From positions 1 through 64,000 of the forward strand of contig NZ_NFJP01000015.1 in the NCBI RefSeq assembly GCF_002159915.1: a stretch of DNA of 64,000 nt. The letters run 5' to 3'. The translations under genes were made by a program, and so were the position numbers. Numbering within the stretch: the first letter of the stretch is position 1; each line of letters begins with the position of its first letter. Shown in pieces: positions 54,134 through 63,317 of the stretch. The notes beneath the pieces are model-generated. The model was given only the letters and a program-made list of their open reading frames with translations, was not told where the DNA came from and searched no databases. This DNA comes from Gordonibacter sp. An230 (GTDB lineage: Bacteria > Actinomycetota > Coriobacteriia > Coriobacteriales > Eggerthellaceae).

Positions 54134-54549
54134 TGCCGTTGTTCTGCGAAAATGGGTCGTTTTGTTCGATGACCGGATCACTTCGCTTGTGCAGCATGGA
54201 CGGCGAAGGAAGAAGGCCGTCCGTCGGGCTGCGGTGCGGTTCGACGCGCGGCGTCGCAACTTGCTCGTAGCTTTCGTATCCGTTCGGGCGCGATGCCGGG
54301 TTTGCGGCCGAGGTTCAGCGCATCGCTCGCTGACGTGTGGCGTGTCGAAGGTGCTGCGTCGTTGCATCGGCGGTTGCGTGATGGTGCGATCTGCCCGTAA
54401 TTGCGGTGCTTCCCGACGCAGTGCTTACGGGACCTGCGCGCTAGTTCGCGGAGGGTTCCCGGCGTTGCTCGCGCCGCGTGTCGGAGGTCTCCTTCCCAGC
54501 GTTGTTGACGGGGCTGAGGGGTCTCGCGATCGAACGAAAGGGGTTTCTC

Positions 54550-56220
54550 ATGACGAAAAGCTTGAAGGGCGGGTTGTCCCGCCGCGCGTTTCTCGGGCTG
54601 GGCGTCACTGCGGCTGTCGCCGCCGGAGCCGGCTTGGCCGGCTGTGCACCCGCGACGAACACGGGCGACGGCGCGAAGGGGGCTGGCGACGGTGCGTCCG
54701 GCACCGGGTCGGGCGAAGCGCGCTACGCGTGGGAGGTTGCGCCCGAGCCCATCACCGACATCGCCAACACGGTGGACACCGACACCCTCGTCATCGGCGC
54801 GGGCCTGGCCGGTTGCGCGTGCGCTGCTGCGGCGGCCGAGAAGGGCGGCAAGGTGACCGTCGTCGAGAAGACGTCCAGCTGGAACGGCCGCGGCGGCGGT
54901 TTCGGCGCCATCAACTCGCACTACATGGACGAGCTGGGCATCAAGGTGGACAAAGTGAACGCCAAGCAGCACTGGATCGCCCAGTGCGCGAGCCGCGCGA
55001 ACGAGGATCTCATCACGAAGTTCTTCAACAACTCCGAGGAGGCGTCGAACTGGCTGCTGGCGAAGGCCGAGGCTGTGGGCGGCACCGCGATGGTGGGCGC
55101 GTTCTACAGCCACGACGACGTGTATGCCGAGCAGCCTGGATACCACATGCTCACGATTCCCGAGGAAGCGGGCCTCACCTCTACGGGCTTCGCCGGCGCC
55201 GAGCTGTGCTACAACGACGCCGTGCGCGACGGGGCCGAGTTCGTGTTCGATTCGCCAGCCGTTCAGCTGGTGAAAGAGGGCGCGAAGGTCGTCGGCTGCA
55301 TCTGCGAGACGGACGACGGCTACGTGCGGTACAACGCCAGCAAGGGCGTGGTGCTGTGCACGGGCGACATCGGCGGCGATGCCGAGATGGTGAAGGCGTA
55401 CGCCCCCATCTGCGCCGAGTACGGTCAGCCCCGCAGCCAGTACACGCCGGTGGGCGTGAACACGGGCGACGGCCACAAGATGGGCATGTGGGCCGGCGCG
55501 CAGCTCCAGGACCTGCCGCTTCCCACGATGATGCACCCGCAGGCGTTCTGCTGGTTCCACGGGCCGTTTTTGTTCGTGAACGACAACGGCGAGCGCTTCA
55601 TGTGCGAGGACACCTGGGTGCAGGGCAAGTCGCTGGCCATCAACCGCCAGCCCAACGGCGAGGCGTGGTCCATCTTCGACGCCAACTGGAAGGCCGACCT
55701 CGTGAACGGCCTGCCCTACGGCGGCGGCATGTTCTGGGACTCCTTCCGTCCCTACGGCAGCGACTTGGAGTTGGCGCCCCAGTACTTCGAGACGCAGATT
55801 CCCACCTACATCGAGGCCGGAAACGCGTACCAGGCCGACACGCTCGACGAGCTGGCCGAGAAGATCGGCTGCGACGCGGACACCTTCAAGGCCACGGTCG
55901 AGCGCTACAACGGCATGTGCGAGGCGGGCGAGGACACCGACTACTACAAAAAGCCCGTGTTCCTGACCCCGGTGAAGGAAGGGCCGTTCTATGCGCTGAA
56001 GGTCGGTCCGGCTTTGCTGGCCATCCCCGGAGGCCTGCGCACGAACGTCGACTTCCAGTGCCTTGATGCCGAGGGCCAGCCCATCGAGGGCCTGTACGCG
56101 CTCGGCAACGTGATGGGCGACATCTGCGCCGTGGACTACCCCATCAACGTGGCCGGCAACAGCCATGGACGCTGCATCACCTACGGGTATCTTCTGGGTC
56201 ACGAGCTGGCCGGGGCGTAA
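54550..56220 (+). CDS. TAT-exported FAD-dependent reductase
   Basis: This 556-residue flavoprotein has a twin-arginine signal (LSRRAFLGLG), a lipobox (LAGC), a Ser/Gly/Asp linker, an FAD motif (LVIGAGLAGCACAAAAAEKGG) and a C-terminal flavin contact (IEGLYALGNVMG). As in the flavoprotein at 41225, the fumarate reductase catalytic Arg motifs are absent; the end reads YPINVAGNSHGRCITYG. Substrate unknown. ATG 54550 has GAAAGGGG upstream. It stands alone between the LuxR5 gap and a terminator, so electrons come from outside the cassette. Confidence 0.83.
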   Translation: MTKSLKGGLSRRAFLGLGVTAAVAAGAGLAGCAPATNTGDGAKGAGDGASGTGSGEARYAWEVAPEPITDIANTVDTDTLVIGAGLAGCACAAAAAEKGGKVTVVEKTSSWNGRGGGFGAINSHYMDELGIKVDKVNAKQHWIAQCASRANEDLITKFFNNSEEASNWLLAKAEAVGGTAMVGAFYSHDDVYAEQPGYHMLTIPEEAGLTSTGFAGAELCYNDAVRDGAEFVFDSPAVQLVKEGAKVVGCICETDDGYVRYNASKGVVLCTGDIGGDAEMVKAYAPICAEYGQPRSQYTPVGVNTGDGHKMGMWAGAQLQDLPLPTMMHPQAFCWFHGPFLFVNDNGERFMCEDTWVQGKSLAINRQPNGEAWSIFDANWKADLVNGLPYGGGMFWDSFRPYGSDLELAPQYFETQIPTYIEAGNAYQADTLDELAEKIGCDADTFKATVERYNGMCEAGEDTDYYKKPVFLTPVKEGPFYALKVGPALLAIPGGLRTNVDFQCLDAEGQPIEGLYALGNVMGDICAVDYPINVAGNSHGRCITYGYLLGHELAGA

Positions 56221-56375
56221 GCGCTTCGCGGGCGCGGCGCTTCGCGTGGCAGGTCGCCGTTTCATCGTGCGGGATGCGGTCGATCCGATCACGGAACGCA
56301 GCTGACCCGGACGACATACCCTCTTCGAACCCTACTCCTCGCGTCTGCGGCGCGCTCAGCCTGCAGCCCTCTTCG

Positions 56376-56411
56376 AGCCCTGCGCCACCTCTCTCCCGGC
56401 GCAGGGCTTTT
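56376..56411 (+). terminator. Rho-independent terminator
   Basis: AGCCCTGCGCC and GGCGCAGGGCT form a perfect 11-bp stem with an 11-nt loop followed by TTTTCG, 155 bp after the flavoprotein stop. Confidence 0.75.
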
Positions 56412-56441
56412 CGTGCCCCGCCTGCCCAAATGTCCCACTTC

Positions 56442-56463
56442 GAATGTTTCACGTGAAACATTC
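56442..56463. promoter_or_regulatory. parS chromosome-partition site
   Basis: The 16-bp core TGTTTCACGTGAAACA (56445-56460) is exactly the consensus bacterial parS bound by ParB, and flanking GAA/TTC extend the symmetry to 22 bp. ParB loaded here spreads and recruits SMC/ParA for chromosome segregation. No parAB genes are in the window; parS sites usually cluster near the replication origin. Confidence 0.85.
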
Positions 56464-56477
56464 GTTCGCTTGCGGCG

Positions 56478-56798
56478 TCAATTGCCGAAATGGATGCGGC
56501 TGAAATCTGCCTTCGAGTGGAGGATGCGCTCTACGTAGACTGTGTTGGTTTCGTCGTCAACCCAATAGAACGCCGCGTATTTTCCGACAAGGAGTTTTCG
56601 CCTCGGTGCATCGGTGAATCCGTACGGTTTTTCGGGGATGCGTGCAGGGAAGGCGCTCAAGCCACTCGAAATGGACTCCATAAGCTCGTCGATGCGGGCC
56701 TGAGCCCTTTCGGTCGAAAAGGTGTATTGCGCCTCGTAGATTGTCAAGAACGACAGATCCTCGATGGCCCCTTCCGTGAATGAGACATCATAGCTCAT
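56478..56798 (-). CDS. RelE/ParE-family toxin
   Basis: This 106-residue protein has the RelE/ParE fold pattern: VSFTEGAIEDLSFLTIYEA, a helical hairpin with RAQARIDELMESISSGLSAFP, then the sheet KLLVGKYAAFYWVDDETNTVYVERILHSKADF. Such toxins cut mRNA at the ribosome or inhibit gyrase; which one cannot be told from sequence. ATG 56798 lies inside the 3' end of the antitoxin gene (11-bp overlap), so the two are co-translated. Confidence 0.8.
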   Translation of the reverse strand: MSYDVSFTEGAIEDLSFLTIYEAQYTFSTERAQARIDELMESISSGLSAFPARIPEKPYGFTDAPRRKLLVGKYAAFYWVDDETNTVYVERILHSKADFSRIHFGN

Positions 56799-57075
56799 GG
56801 TTATCGCCCAGCCTTTGCGCAACGCGGCGGTGCACTTCCGCTTTCGCTTCCTCGAGAGTGTACGTTTTAGGGTGCTTCTTGTTGTGCTCGACGGCTTCGT
56901 CGATCGCCAGTCCCACGTACCTGTCGTAATCGAACGCGGCTGCGTCCATAACCACGAGCGACGCGCGGCCGTTCTTCGTGAGGTAGATAGGCTTGCCGGT
57001 TTCCTTGGCGAGCGCCTCAATACTGTTGTAGTTGCGGCGGATGTCGGTGGAGGAGCGGATGATGGGTGCGGACAT
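56788..57075 (-). CDS. Phd/YefM-family antitoxin
   Basis: This 95-residue antitoxin has an N-terminal DNA-binding Phd/YefM domain (IIRSSTDIRRNYNSIEALAKE, then PIYLTKNGRASLVVMDAAAFD) and a C-terminal acidic, helical toxin-binding tail (TYTLEEAKAEVHRRVAQRLG). ATG 57075 has AAAAGGAGA upstream. It should neutralise the toxin encoded just downstream and repress the operon through the palindrome at 57104-57127. Confidence 0.85.
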   Translation of the reverse strand: MSAPIIRSSTDIRRNYNSIEALAKETGKPIYLTKNGRASLVVMDAAAFDYDRYVGLAIDEAVEHNKKHPKTYTLEEAKAEVHRRVAQRLGDNHEL

Positions 57076-57103
57076 AACGATCTCCTTTTCGCGTATGCTG
57101 AGA

Positions 57104-57127
57104 ATAAGCATACTATACTATGCTTAT
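57104..57127. promoter_or_regulatory. Autoregulatory operator and promoter of the toxin-antitoxin pair
   Basis: ATAAGCATA and TATGCTTAT are perfect complements around CTATAC, 29 bp upstream of the antitoxin start. TATA-type -10 sequences lie in the centre. This is the usual operator layout of Phd/YefM systems. Confidence 0.65.
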
Positions 57128-57285
57128 GAGTAGATTAAAAGGTGCTTTAACGCCATGGCTGGCATAGAGGGAGGGATGCGCGGGTTCCGTCTGGGAGGTT
57201 CAGGTTCGGGTGATCGGCAGTCCAGGCCCAATGACCTCAAGTCCGGTTCCTTTATGCAGATCGCGCGCAACGTCGGGGAATCCCG

Positions 57286-57315
57286 TTGACTTCAACGCAG
57301 CGCGCTGTTTATACT
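57286..57315 (+). promoter_or_regulatory. rplM-rpsI promoter
   Basis: TTGACT and TATACT are separated by 18 bp, a close match to the housekeeping sigma consensus. Transcription would begin near 57322, leaving a leader of about 225 nt before rplM. No ligand-binding fold was recognised in the leader. Confidence 0.7.
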
Positions 57316-57547
57316 GCAAAGGTTCGCTTTCAAAGCCCCGTGCATGCAGCGAGAAGCGGAAGCGCTAGCGAGGGAGTCCAGGCCCGAGGCAGCGTGTCGG
57401 CGTAGGAACCCGGCATCCGATCGACCTGCGCTTTTGAAACCGATCATCCGTCGTGTCGCGGCGATTCGGCCTTCGGGCCAAAGCGCCAAGATGCAACGGG
57501 AATCCCGCCCCGCACGGCGGGGCAGGACAGGATTTTGGAGGAAGACA

Positions 57548-57982
57548 GTGAAGACGTATTACGCGAAGCCCAACGAAGTTGAGCGCGAATGGGTCTTGAT
57601 CGACGCCACCGACCAGGTGCTCGGCCGCGTCGCCGCCAAGGCTGCGCAAATCCTCAAGGGCAAGCACAAGCCGCAGTACACGCCGCACGTGGACACCGGC
57701 GATTTCGTGATCGTCATCAACGCGGACAAGATCCGCGTGACGGGCGCGAAGGCCGCCGCGAAGACCTACTATCGCCACAGCGGGTTCCCCGGCGGGCTGA
57801 AGTCTGAGACCTTCGAGCAGGCCATGGCGAAGCATCCCGAGCGCGTCATCGAGCACGCTGTCAAGGGCATGCTGCCGAAGAACACGCTGGGTCGCGCCAT
57901 GGGCAAGAAGCTCAAGGTGTACGCGGGTGCCGAGCATCCGCACATGGCTCAGCAGCCCCGCGAGATCAAGATGGAGGGTTAA
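57548..57982 (+). CDS. rplM: Ribosomal protein L13 (uL13)
   Basis: This 144-residue large-subunit protein has the family pattern [65 protein letters not shown] and the end [14 protein letters not shown] 57548 is the start, with GGAGGA 57537-57542 at good spacing; the long frame upstream is leader. rpsI follows after 3 bp, the standard rplM-rpsI operon. Confidence 0.96.
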   Translation: MKTYYAKPNEVEREWVLIDATDQVLGRVAAKAAQILKGKHKPQYTPHVDTGDFVIVINADKIRVTGAKAAAKTYYRHSGFPGGLKSETFEQAMAKHPERVIEHAVKGMLPKNTLGRAMGKKLKVYAGAEHPHMAQQPREIKMEG

Positions 57983-57985
57983 CCC

Positions 57986-58378
57986 ATGGCAGGTGAAGCT
58001 TTGTACTACGGCACGGGCCGTCGCAAGAACGCTGTCGCCCGCGTGCGTCTCGTTCCCGGCACCGGCAAGGTCACGATCAACGGTCGCGAGGCTCAGCAGT
58101 ACTTCGGTCGCGAAGCGCTGGTGAACTACGCGCTGACGCCGTTCAAGGTGACGGACACTATCGGCCACTTCGACGTGATCGCCCGCATCAACGGCGGCGG
58201 CATTTCGGGACAGGCCGGCGCGCTGCGCCACGGCATCTCCCGCGCCCTGCTGGAGGCCGGCGACTACCGCGCCGAGCTCAAGAAGGCCGGCTACCTCACG
58301 CGCGACGCTCGTATGGTTGAGCGCAAGAAGTACGGCCTGAAGAAGGCCCGCAAGCGCCCGCAGTTCTCGAAGCGCTAG
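57986..58378 (+). CDS. rpsI: Ribosomal protein S9 (uS9)
   Basis: This 130-residue small-subunit protein has [19 protein letters not shown] at the start, [22 protein letters not shown] in the middle and the basic tail [17 protein letters not shown] that reaches the P-site tRNA. It is complete and normal in length. Second gene of the operon, ended by the terminator at 58410. Confidence 0.97.
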   Translation: MAGEALYYGTGRRKNAVARVRLVPGTGKVTINGREAQQYFGREALVNYALTPFKVTDTIGHFDVIARINGGGISGQAGALRHGISRALLEAGDYRAELKKAGYLTRDARMVERKKYGLKKARKRPQFSKR

Positions 58379-58409
58379 TTCGCTTTCGCGAGCAGCACGC
58401 GCGTTTTCC

Positions 58410-58444
58410 AAAAGCGCCCGTCTCGTTGGAGGCGGGCGCTTTTT
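58410..58444 (+). terminator. Rho-independent terminator after rpsI
   Basis: AAAAGCGCCCG and CGGGCGCTTTT pair around a 12-nt loop with five T in and after the descending arm. Confidence 0.85.
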
Positions 58445-58672
58445 CGTAGGATGGAGGGGACGGATGGCTCAGGGCGGATGGGCAAGGGCTGACGAGGTGC
58501 TGATCGTGCATGCACTGGTCGCGTAGCCGCGGTTTCCTGGACGCGGGCTTGCGCGGTGGCTCATGGAGGAGGGGTCGTTGCTGCACGCGAGGCGGGTGCG
58601 AGGGCGCATCGGCGGGCGAGCCGTGCCAACGCTTCTTGGAAGCCGCGGGGTTTGGAGGGCGATCCGCGAAGC

Positions 58673-60115
58673 CTACTGGGGTTTCTCGATGAGGTTTATC
58701 AGCTCTTGCTGCGAATGGATGTCCAGTTTGCGATATATGTGCTGTCGATGCATCGAGACCGTGCTTTTGGAAACGCAGAGCGCGGTGCGGATGTAGTCGA
58801 GGTTGCGTCCCTTGGCGAACAGGATCATCACCTCGGTCTCTCGGTTCGACAGTCCGTGTTTTTCTGCGAGCGATGTGCAGCGTTGCATGAACTGTCCGCT
58901 TGGGATGCGCTGTCGGCTTGCCGTGAGCTTTTTGAGGTCGCTTTCGGTGAACAGCGTCAGATACGAGAGCAGCAGCAGTAGCGTGCTCGTCAGCATGAGC
59001 GGGAAATAGAAGGTGGATGCCTCGGACGTCGCGTTCGCAAAGCGCCAGATCCCGTGCCCTGCGCACGAACCCACGAAAAGGAGCGACTGGGTCAGGCAGA
59101 AGACGCGCACGCGCCCCTGCGCGCCTTGTCGGGGCATGCAGAGCACGATAGCCCAGGAAAAGCACATCGCACACCGAAACACCGCCATGTGGATCGGCAG
59201 CCATAATGCGGCGTGAAGCGCCGGGTCGATCGGAGCGAGCGGAAGGAGCTGCGCGGCGATGCACGCGAAAACCACGACTCGGTAACATGGCGCAAGCCAC
59301 GAATCGTCTTTGGATCGCGCGGCCGCCATGCCGATGGCCGCTACGCCGAGCACCGTTGTGAGCGTGTACAGCCCTTCCCATACGGTGCCGGAGATGGGGA
59401 TGCCGTTCGCGTCCATCAAGCTGTAGTATCCGATGCGCGCGTTGTCGTGGGCCACGCCGACGACGGAGAGCGCAGCGCCGAGGCGGATTGCGGGACGCAG
59501 CCGTTCCCGGTCGACGCCTGAGAGGAAGGCGGGGGAGGGCGCGGTCCGATCCGGGGGTTCGTCAGAGGGCAGATCGTCGGCCGAGAGCTTTCGCGAGGCA
59601 AGAAACGATCCTAAGAACAGCGCGAGGTACAGGGTGTTCGCCGATTGGGCAAACTGCTCTGGAAGGAGGGAGACGATGAGCGTGAGCACTGCGGCAAGAA
59701 TGAACCCCAGGCAGCAAATCGTGACGGAAGGGGCGGCTTTCCGCTTGGCGAGTTCGGCGAACTCCCCGATGATGCAGAGCGAGACGCATGCGCTCGCTGC
59801 GCACGAGCAAGCCGTCGCTGCAAGCGCGTTGTTTCCGGAGAGTGCGGCTTCCATGATGCCTGCGGCATAGAATGCAGCCACTGCAAGGATGATGAAAGAG
59901 CGGCTTCGTCTGAGCGCGCGCAGGATGCGGTTCGGTGCGCAGGCTGCGATCGCGAAGCAGAGCGTGGAGGCGAGCATCGTCGCGGTGAGGGGCCGCTGTC
60001 CGATCTGCTGCGCTTGGAACTGCGAGAACGTCAGGGCCGATTGGAAGCAGATGGAAGCTGCGAGAAGCACGTCGCCTTTTCCCATGCGTGGTATCGCTGC
60101 CAGAAACGACGGCAT
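58673..60115 (-). CDS. LuxR-family regulator with multi-pass membrane domain (LuxR6)
   Basis: This 480-residue protein has about twelve hydrophobic segments and a C-terminal LuxR helix-turn-helix (LSNRETEVMILFAKG, VSKSTVSMHRQHIYRKLD, HSQQELINLIEK). ATG 60115 follows GGGGAAAGGGGG; codons further upstream add a leader without membrane character. It is divergent from a molybdenum enzyme of catechol-dehydroxylase type. Regulators of this build are known beside such genes in Eggerthella and are linked to substrate induction, so control of 60357-64000 is inferred. Confidence 0.85.
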   Translation of the reverse strand: MPSFLAAIPRMGKGDVLLAASICFQSALTFSQFQAQQIGQRPLTATMLASTLCFAIAACAPNRILRALRRSRSFIILAVAAFYAAGIMEAALSGNNALAATACSCAASACVSLCIIGEFAELAKRKAAPSVTICCLGFILAAVLTLIVSLLPEQFAQSANTLYLALFLGSFLASRKLSADDLPSDEPPDRTAPSPAFLSGVDRERLRPAIRLGAALSVVGVAHDNARIGYYSLMDANGIPISGTVWEGLYTLTTVLGVAAIGMAAARSKDDSWLAPCYRVVVFACIAAQLLPLAPIDPALHAALWLPIHMAVFRCAMCFSWAIVLCMPRQGAQGRVRVFCLTQSLLFVGSCAGHGIWRFANATSEASTFYFPLMLTSTLLLLLSYLTLFTESDLKKLTASRQRIPSGQFMQRCTSLAEKHGLSNRETEVMILFAKGRNLDYIRTALCVSKSTVSMHRQHIYRKLDIHSQQELINLIEKPQ

Positions 60116-60227
60116 GCCGCATCGCCCCCTTTCCCCTCGGCCTTGCCTGCGGCAAGTGTAGCACATTCGTTCCGTCGTGCATTTCGTGCCTTTCGATGTT
60201 GTCGAGAATCCCCAGTTCAAAGGCATT

Positions 60228-60240
60228 GTGCTAGGAGCAC
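60228..60240. promoter_or_regulatory. Short palindrome between LuxR6 and the molybdoenzyme
   Basis: GTGCT-AGG-AGCAC lies 113 bp from the LuxR6 start and 117 bp from the molybdoenzyme start, the position of operator-like repeats in the other cassettes. It is short and differs in sequence, so support is weak. Confidence 0.35.
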
Positions 60241-60356
60241 GTATTTTGTCTTCTCGCGCAAAACGTGTTCCTGGCAGGTTTTGCCGCGCGCACGGAGGCT
60301 TTAGGGTTTTGTTCGACTCCGATTGGCAAGGGGCAAGGCGAGATAAGGAGGAGGCA

Positions 60357-63317
60357 ATGGGCAAGCTTATGCTTTCAAGGCGCAGCTTCGCCAAGGCTGC
60401 GGCGGTTACCATGGCGGCAGCGGGCGTTTCCGGCACGGCGAATATCGGCGCCGCGCTTGCGGAGCAGAGCGCAGACGGCGGCGCTGGCGAGGTGAAGCGC
60501 ATTCGCTCGTGCTGCCGCGGATGCGGCAAGATGGAGTGCGGCGTGTGGGTGACCGTGCGCGATGGCCGCGTCATCAAAACGGAGGGCGACGAGAGCGCGT
60601 TCCAGTCGGCTGGCAACCACTGCGCGAAGGGTCAGGCGTCGCTGCAGGCGGCGTATCATCCGGATCGCTTGCTGTATCCCCTGAAGCGCACCAACCCCAA
60701 AGGGGAGGATCCGGGATGGGAGCGCATCTCGTGGGACGAGGCTGTCAAGATGGTCGTGCAGGGCATAGAAACATGCCAGGAGAAGTACGGCAACCCCACG
60801 TTCTTCGGCATGAGCGGTACCTCGCGCGTGTGGTCGATGGGGGGATATTCCGCCCTGCCGGCGATTTTCGATAGCCCCAACGCCATCCGTGCCGACCAGA
60901 TCTGCAAAGGCCCTCGTTATTGGGCGAGCAAGATAAACGACTGCTGGAGCTGGTACTGGATGGAGACGGTCGGGCGTCCGCGCGTGTACGTGCAGTGGGG
61001 CGGCGCCTCGGAGCTGTCGAACTACGACGACAGCTGCCGCACGACCGTCGATGTGGCGACGCGCGCCGACAAGCACATCATCGTGGACCCGCGTCAGACG
61101 AATCTGGGCAAGGAGGCCGACATCTGGGTGAATCTGCGCCCCGGCACCGACGGCGCCGTTGCGAACTGCTGGGCCCAGGTGATCATCGAGAACGACCTCA
61201 TCGACGATTTGTACGTGCGCAGATGGATGAACGCCCCGATGCTCGTGGTGGAGGAGGAGAGCTTCGAACCGACCCCGTGCTCGTCCTCGCTGCAGTCCGC
61301 GTCCATCAAGACGCGCCTTTTGAAGGAGTCGGACATCAAGGAGGGCGGATCGGACACGCGCTTCATGGTGGTCAACGAGCTGACCGGAAACTTGAGCTGG
61401 TACGATGCCAGCCTCGATACGCCCGGATGGGAGGGCGAGGACTGGAAGCCCATGACCGAGGGAACCACGCCCCATCAACCCGGCCTGGATGCGACGGGCC
61501 AGAGTCAGGGCTTCCTGCCCAATCGCTCCCAATTTCCCGAAGGCCTGTATCCGGCGCTGTTCACCGAGGAGGGCGGCCGCGAGGTCGAGCTGAAGGACGG
61601 CACGAAGGTGCACGTGCGCACCGTGTGGGAGCGCTACATCGAGTTCCTCGAAGACTACACGCCCGAGAAGGTGGAGGAGATCAGCGGCGTGAAGGCCGAC
61701 GTGCTGCGCGAGGCGGCCATCACCTATGCGACGCCGGTCGATCCGGCCACCGGCTACGGCAACGGCGGCATCCAGTACATGTTGGCCGCCGAACATGCCT
61801 GCAACGCGTTGCAGAACCAGCGCGCGTGCGATCTGCTGGTGGGTATCACGGGCAACATGGACGTCCCCGGGGGTCAACGTGGGGGTACGCTTGCTTGGGA
61901 CGGCATGATGGACATCTGCACCTCCATCCCCTTCGGGGCCATGGCGATGAAGCAGTTCAAGTACAAAGACGACGGCAGCCTGCTTCTGGGCTCTGAGCGC
62001 TTCCCGCTCATCGGCTCGGATTGCAGCGAGGGATACGCGGATGCGACCAGCGTGTACGACGCCATCGAGACGGGGAGTCCGTACAAGGTGTCGTGCGGGG
62101 CGGGCTCCGCGGGCGACTTCATGAACCAGTCCAACTCCCTGAACGCCTACGAGCAGCTCAAGAAGCTTGATTTCTGGTGCTCGATCGATCTGTGGCACAC
62201 TCCCATGGTCGATGGGATCGCCGATGTGGTCTTGCCCGCCGCGCATTGGCTGGAGATGGACTGCCTGCGCAAGAGCCAAGGCGGCGCGGGTGCCTTGGGC
62301 GCAACGGTGAAGTGCATCGAGAGCCCGGGCGAGGCGAAGCCCGATCAGGAGATACTCATGCGCTTGGCGAAGGAGAACGGCACGCCGTGGCTTCCCGGTG
62401 CGACGCCTGACGAGATGTGGCCGGTCGATAACGCTCTCTACGCCGTGAACAGCTTCGTTTTGAGCATGGGATTTCGCATCAAGGATTGGGAGGAGTACAA
62501 AAAGGAATTCCAGGAGAAGGGCTGGTTCGATCTCAAGGTGGAAAACCCCGACCATTGGGGAAGCTATCGCCGTTACGAGACGGGCAACGTCGATTTCGCT
62601 GCGAAGAACCCCGGGTGGCGCACCACTACGCACAAGCAGGAGATATGGTCGACGGTTCTCGAATCGTGGCTGATCAACGGCGTGCACAACGACGGCAAGC
62701 CGGTGAAGCTTCCCGATTCCGACGAGGAGTTTCAGCAAAACGAAGTGTTCCCCGTCTTCCGAGAGGCCCCGCATAGCCCGGTGGCCGATCCTGACGCCTA
62801 CAAAGACGACAACGCCTTCCTCATGACCACGGGACGTCGGCAAGGCACCTACTTCCACAGCGAGCATCGCCAGCTTCCGTGGTGCCGCGAGCTGTGGCCG
62901 GTGCCGCGTTTGGAGATCAACCCTCAGGATGCCGAGCGGCTGGGCATCGAGCAGGGCGACTGGGTGTGGATCGAAACGGAGCATGGCAAGATTCGCGAGG
63001 TTGCGGACCTGTACTACGGCATCGCTCCCGGCGTGGTGAACGCCGAGCATCAATGGTGGTACCCGGAAGCGAAGCAGCCTGATCGCGGCTTCAAGCTCTC
63101 CGGAGTGAACTGCTTGGTAGACCGCCATGCGCAGGATCGCATCATCGGCTCGTCCAACCTGCGCGCTTATGCGGTGAAGGTGTACAAGGCGACGCCGGAG
63201 AACAGTCCGTTCGGCAATCCGGTTCCCTGCATGGACGACGGCACGGAGGTCATCCATACAAGCGACGATCCGCGTTTGAAGGACTGGATGCCCGTCTATG
63301 AAAGGAGCGGCGAGTAA
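60357..63317 (+). CDS. TAT-exported molybdopterin enzyme, catechol-dehydroxylase-like
   Basis: This 986-residue DMSO-reductase-family enzyme has a twin-arginine signal (LSRRSFAKAAA) without lipobox. An N-terminal Fe-S motif (CCRGCGKMECGV with a later NHCAKG), AYHPDRLLYPLKRTNPKGE, VYVQWGGASELSNYDDS and DPRQTNLGKEADIWVNLRPGT follow. These blocks match, from memory, the Eggerthella/Gordonibacter catechol dehydroxylases (Dadh, Hcdh, Cldh, Dodh), which remove the para hydroxyl of catechols. The Cys in DQICKGPR is a candidate Mo ligand. Which catechol it uses cannot be told. ATG 60357 follows AAGGAGGAGG. The Fe-S partner gene overlaps its stop (TAATG). Confidence 0.8.
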   Translation: MGKLMLSRRSFAKAAAVTMAAAGVSGTANIGAALAEQSADGGAGEVKRIRSCCRGCGKMECGVWVTVRDGRVIKTEGDESAFQSAGNHCAKGQASLQAAYHPDRLLYPLKRTNPKGEDPGWERISWDEAVKMVVQGIETCQEKYGNPTFFGMSGTSRVWSMGGYSALPAIFDSPNAIRADQICKGPRYWASKINDCWSWYWMETVGRPRVYVQWGGASELSNYDDSCRTTVDVATRADKHIIVDPRQTNLGKEADIWVNLRPGTDGAVANCWAQVIIENDLIDDLYVRRWMNAPMLVVEEESFEPTPCSSSLQSASIKTRLLKESDIKEGGSDTRFMVVNELTGNLSWYDASLDTPGWEGEDWKPMTEGTTPHQPGLDATGQSQGFLPNRSQFPEGLYPALFTEEGGREVELKDGTKVHVRTVWERYIEFLEDYTPEKVEEISGVKADVLREAAITYATPVDPATGYGNGGIQYMLAAEHACNALQNQRACDLLVGITGNMDVPGGQRGGTLAWDGMMDICTSIPFGAMAMKQFKYKDDGSLLLGSERFPLIGSDCSEGYADATSVYDAIETGSPYKVSCGAGSAGDFMNQSNSLNAYEQLKKLDFWCSIDLWHTPMVDGIADVVLPAAHWLEMDCLRKSQGGAGALGATVKCIESPGEAKPDQEILMRLAKENGTPWLPGATPDEMWPVDNALYAVNSFVLSMGFRIKDWEEYKKEFQEKGWFDLKVENPDHWGSYRRYETGNVDFAAKNPGWRTTTHKQEIWSTVLESWLINGVHNDGKPVKLPDSDEEFQQNEVFPVFREAPHSPVADPDAYKDDNAFLMTTGRRQGTYFHSEHRQLPWCRELWPVPRLEINPQDAERLGIEQGDWVWIETEHGKIREVADLYYGIAPGVVNAEHQWWYPEAKQPDRGFKLSGVNCLVDRHAQDRIIGSSNLRAYAVKVYKATPENSPFGNPVPCMDDGTEVIHTSDDPRLKDWMPVYERSGE

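Noticed and set aside
52407-54197. A 596-codon frame overlapping LuxR5 on the same strand
   Set aside because: Arg-rich and out of phase with the well-supported LuxR protein with membrane helices and helix-turn-helix.
53826-56066. A 746-codon open frame over LuxR5's start and the flavoprotein gene
   Set aside because: It is out of phase with the clear TAT flavoprotein at 54550-56220 and has low-complexity Arg/Gly composition, as expected for a shadow frame in high-GC DNA.
60375-63257. A 960-codon antisense frame across the molybdoenzyme gene
   Set aside because: It mirrors codon bias of the sense gene; no start context or protein domain is visible.
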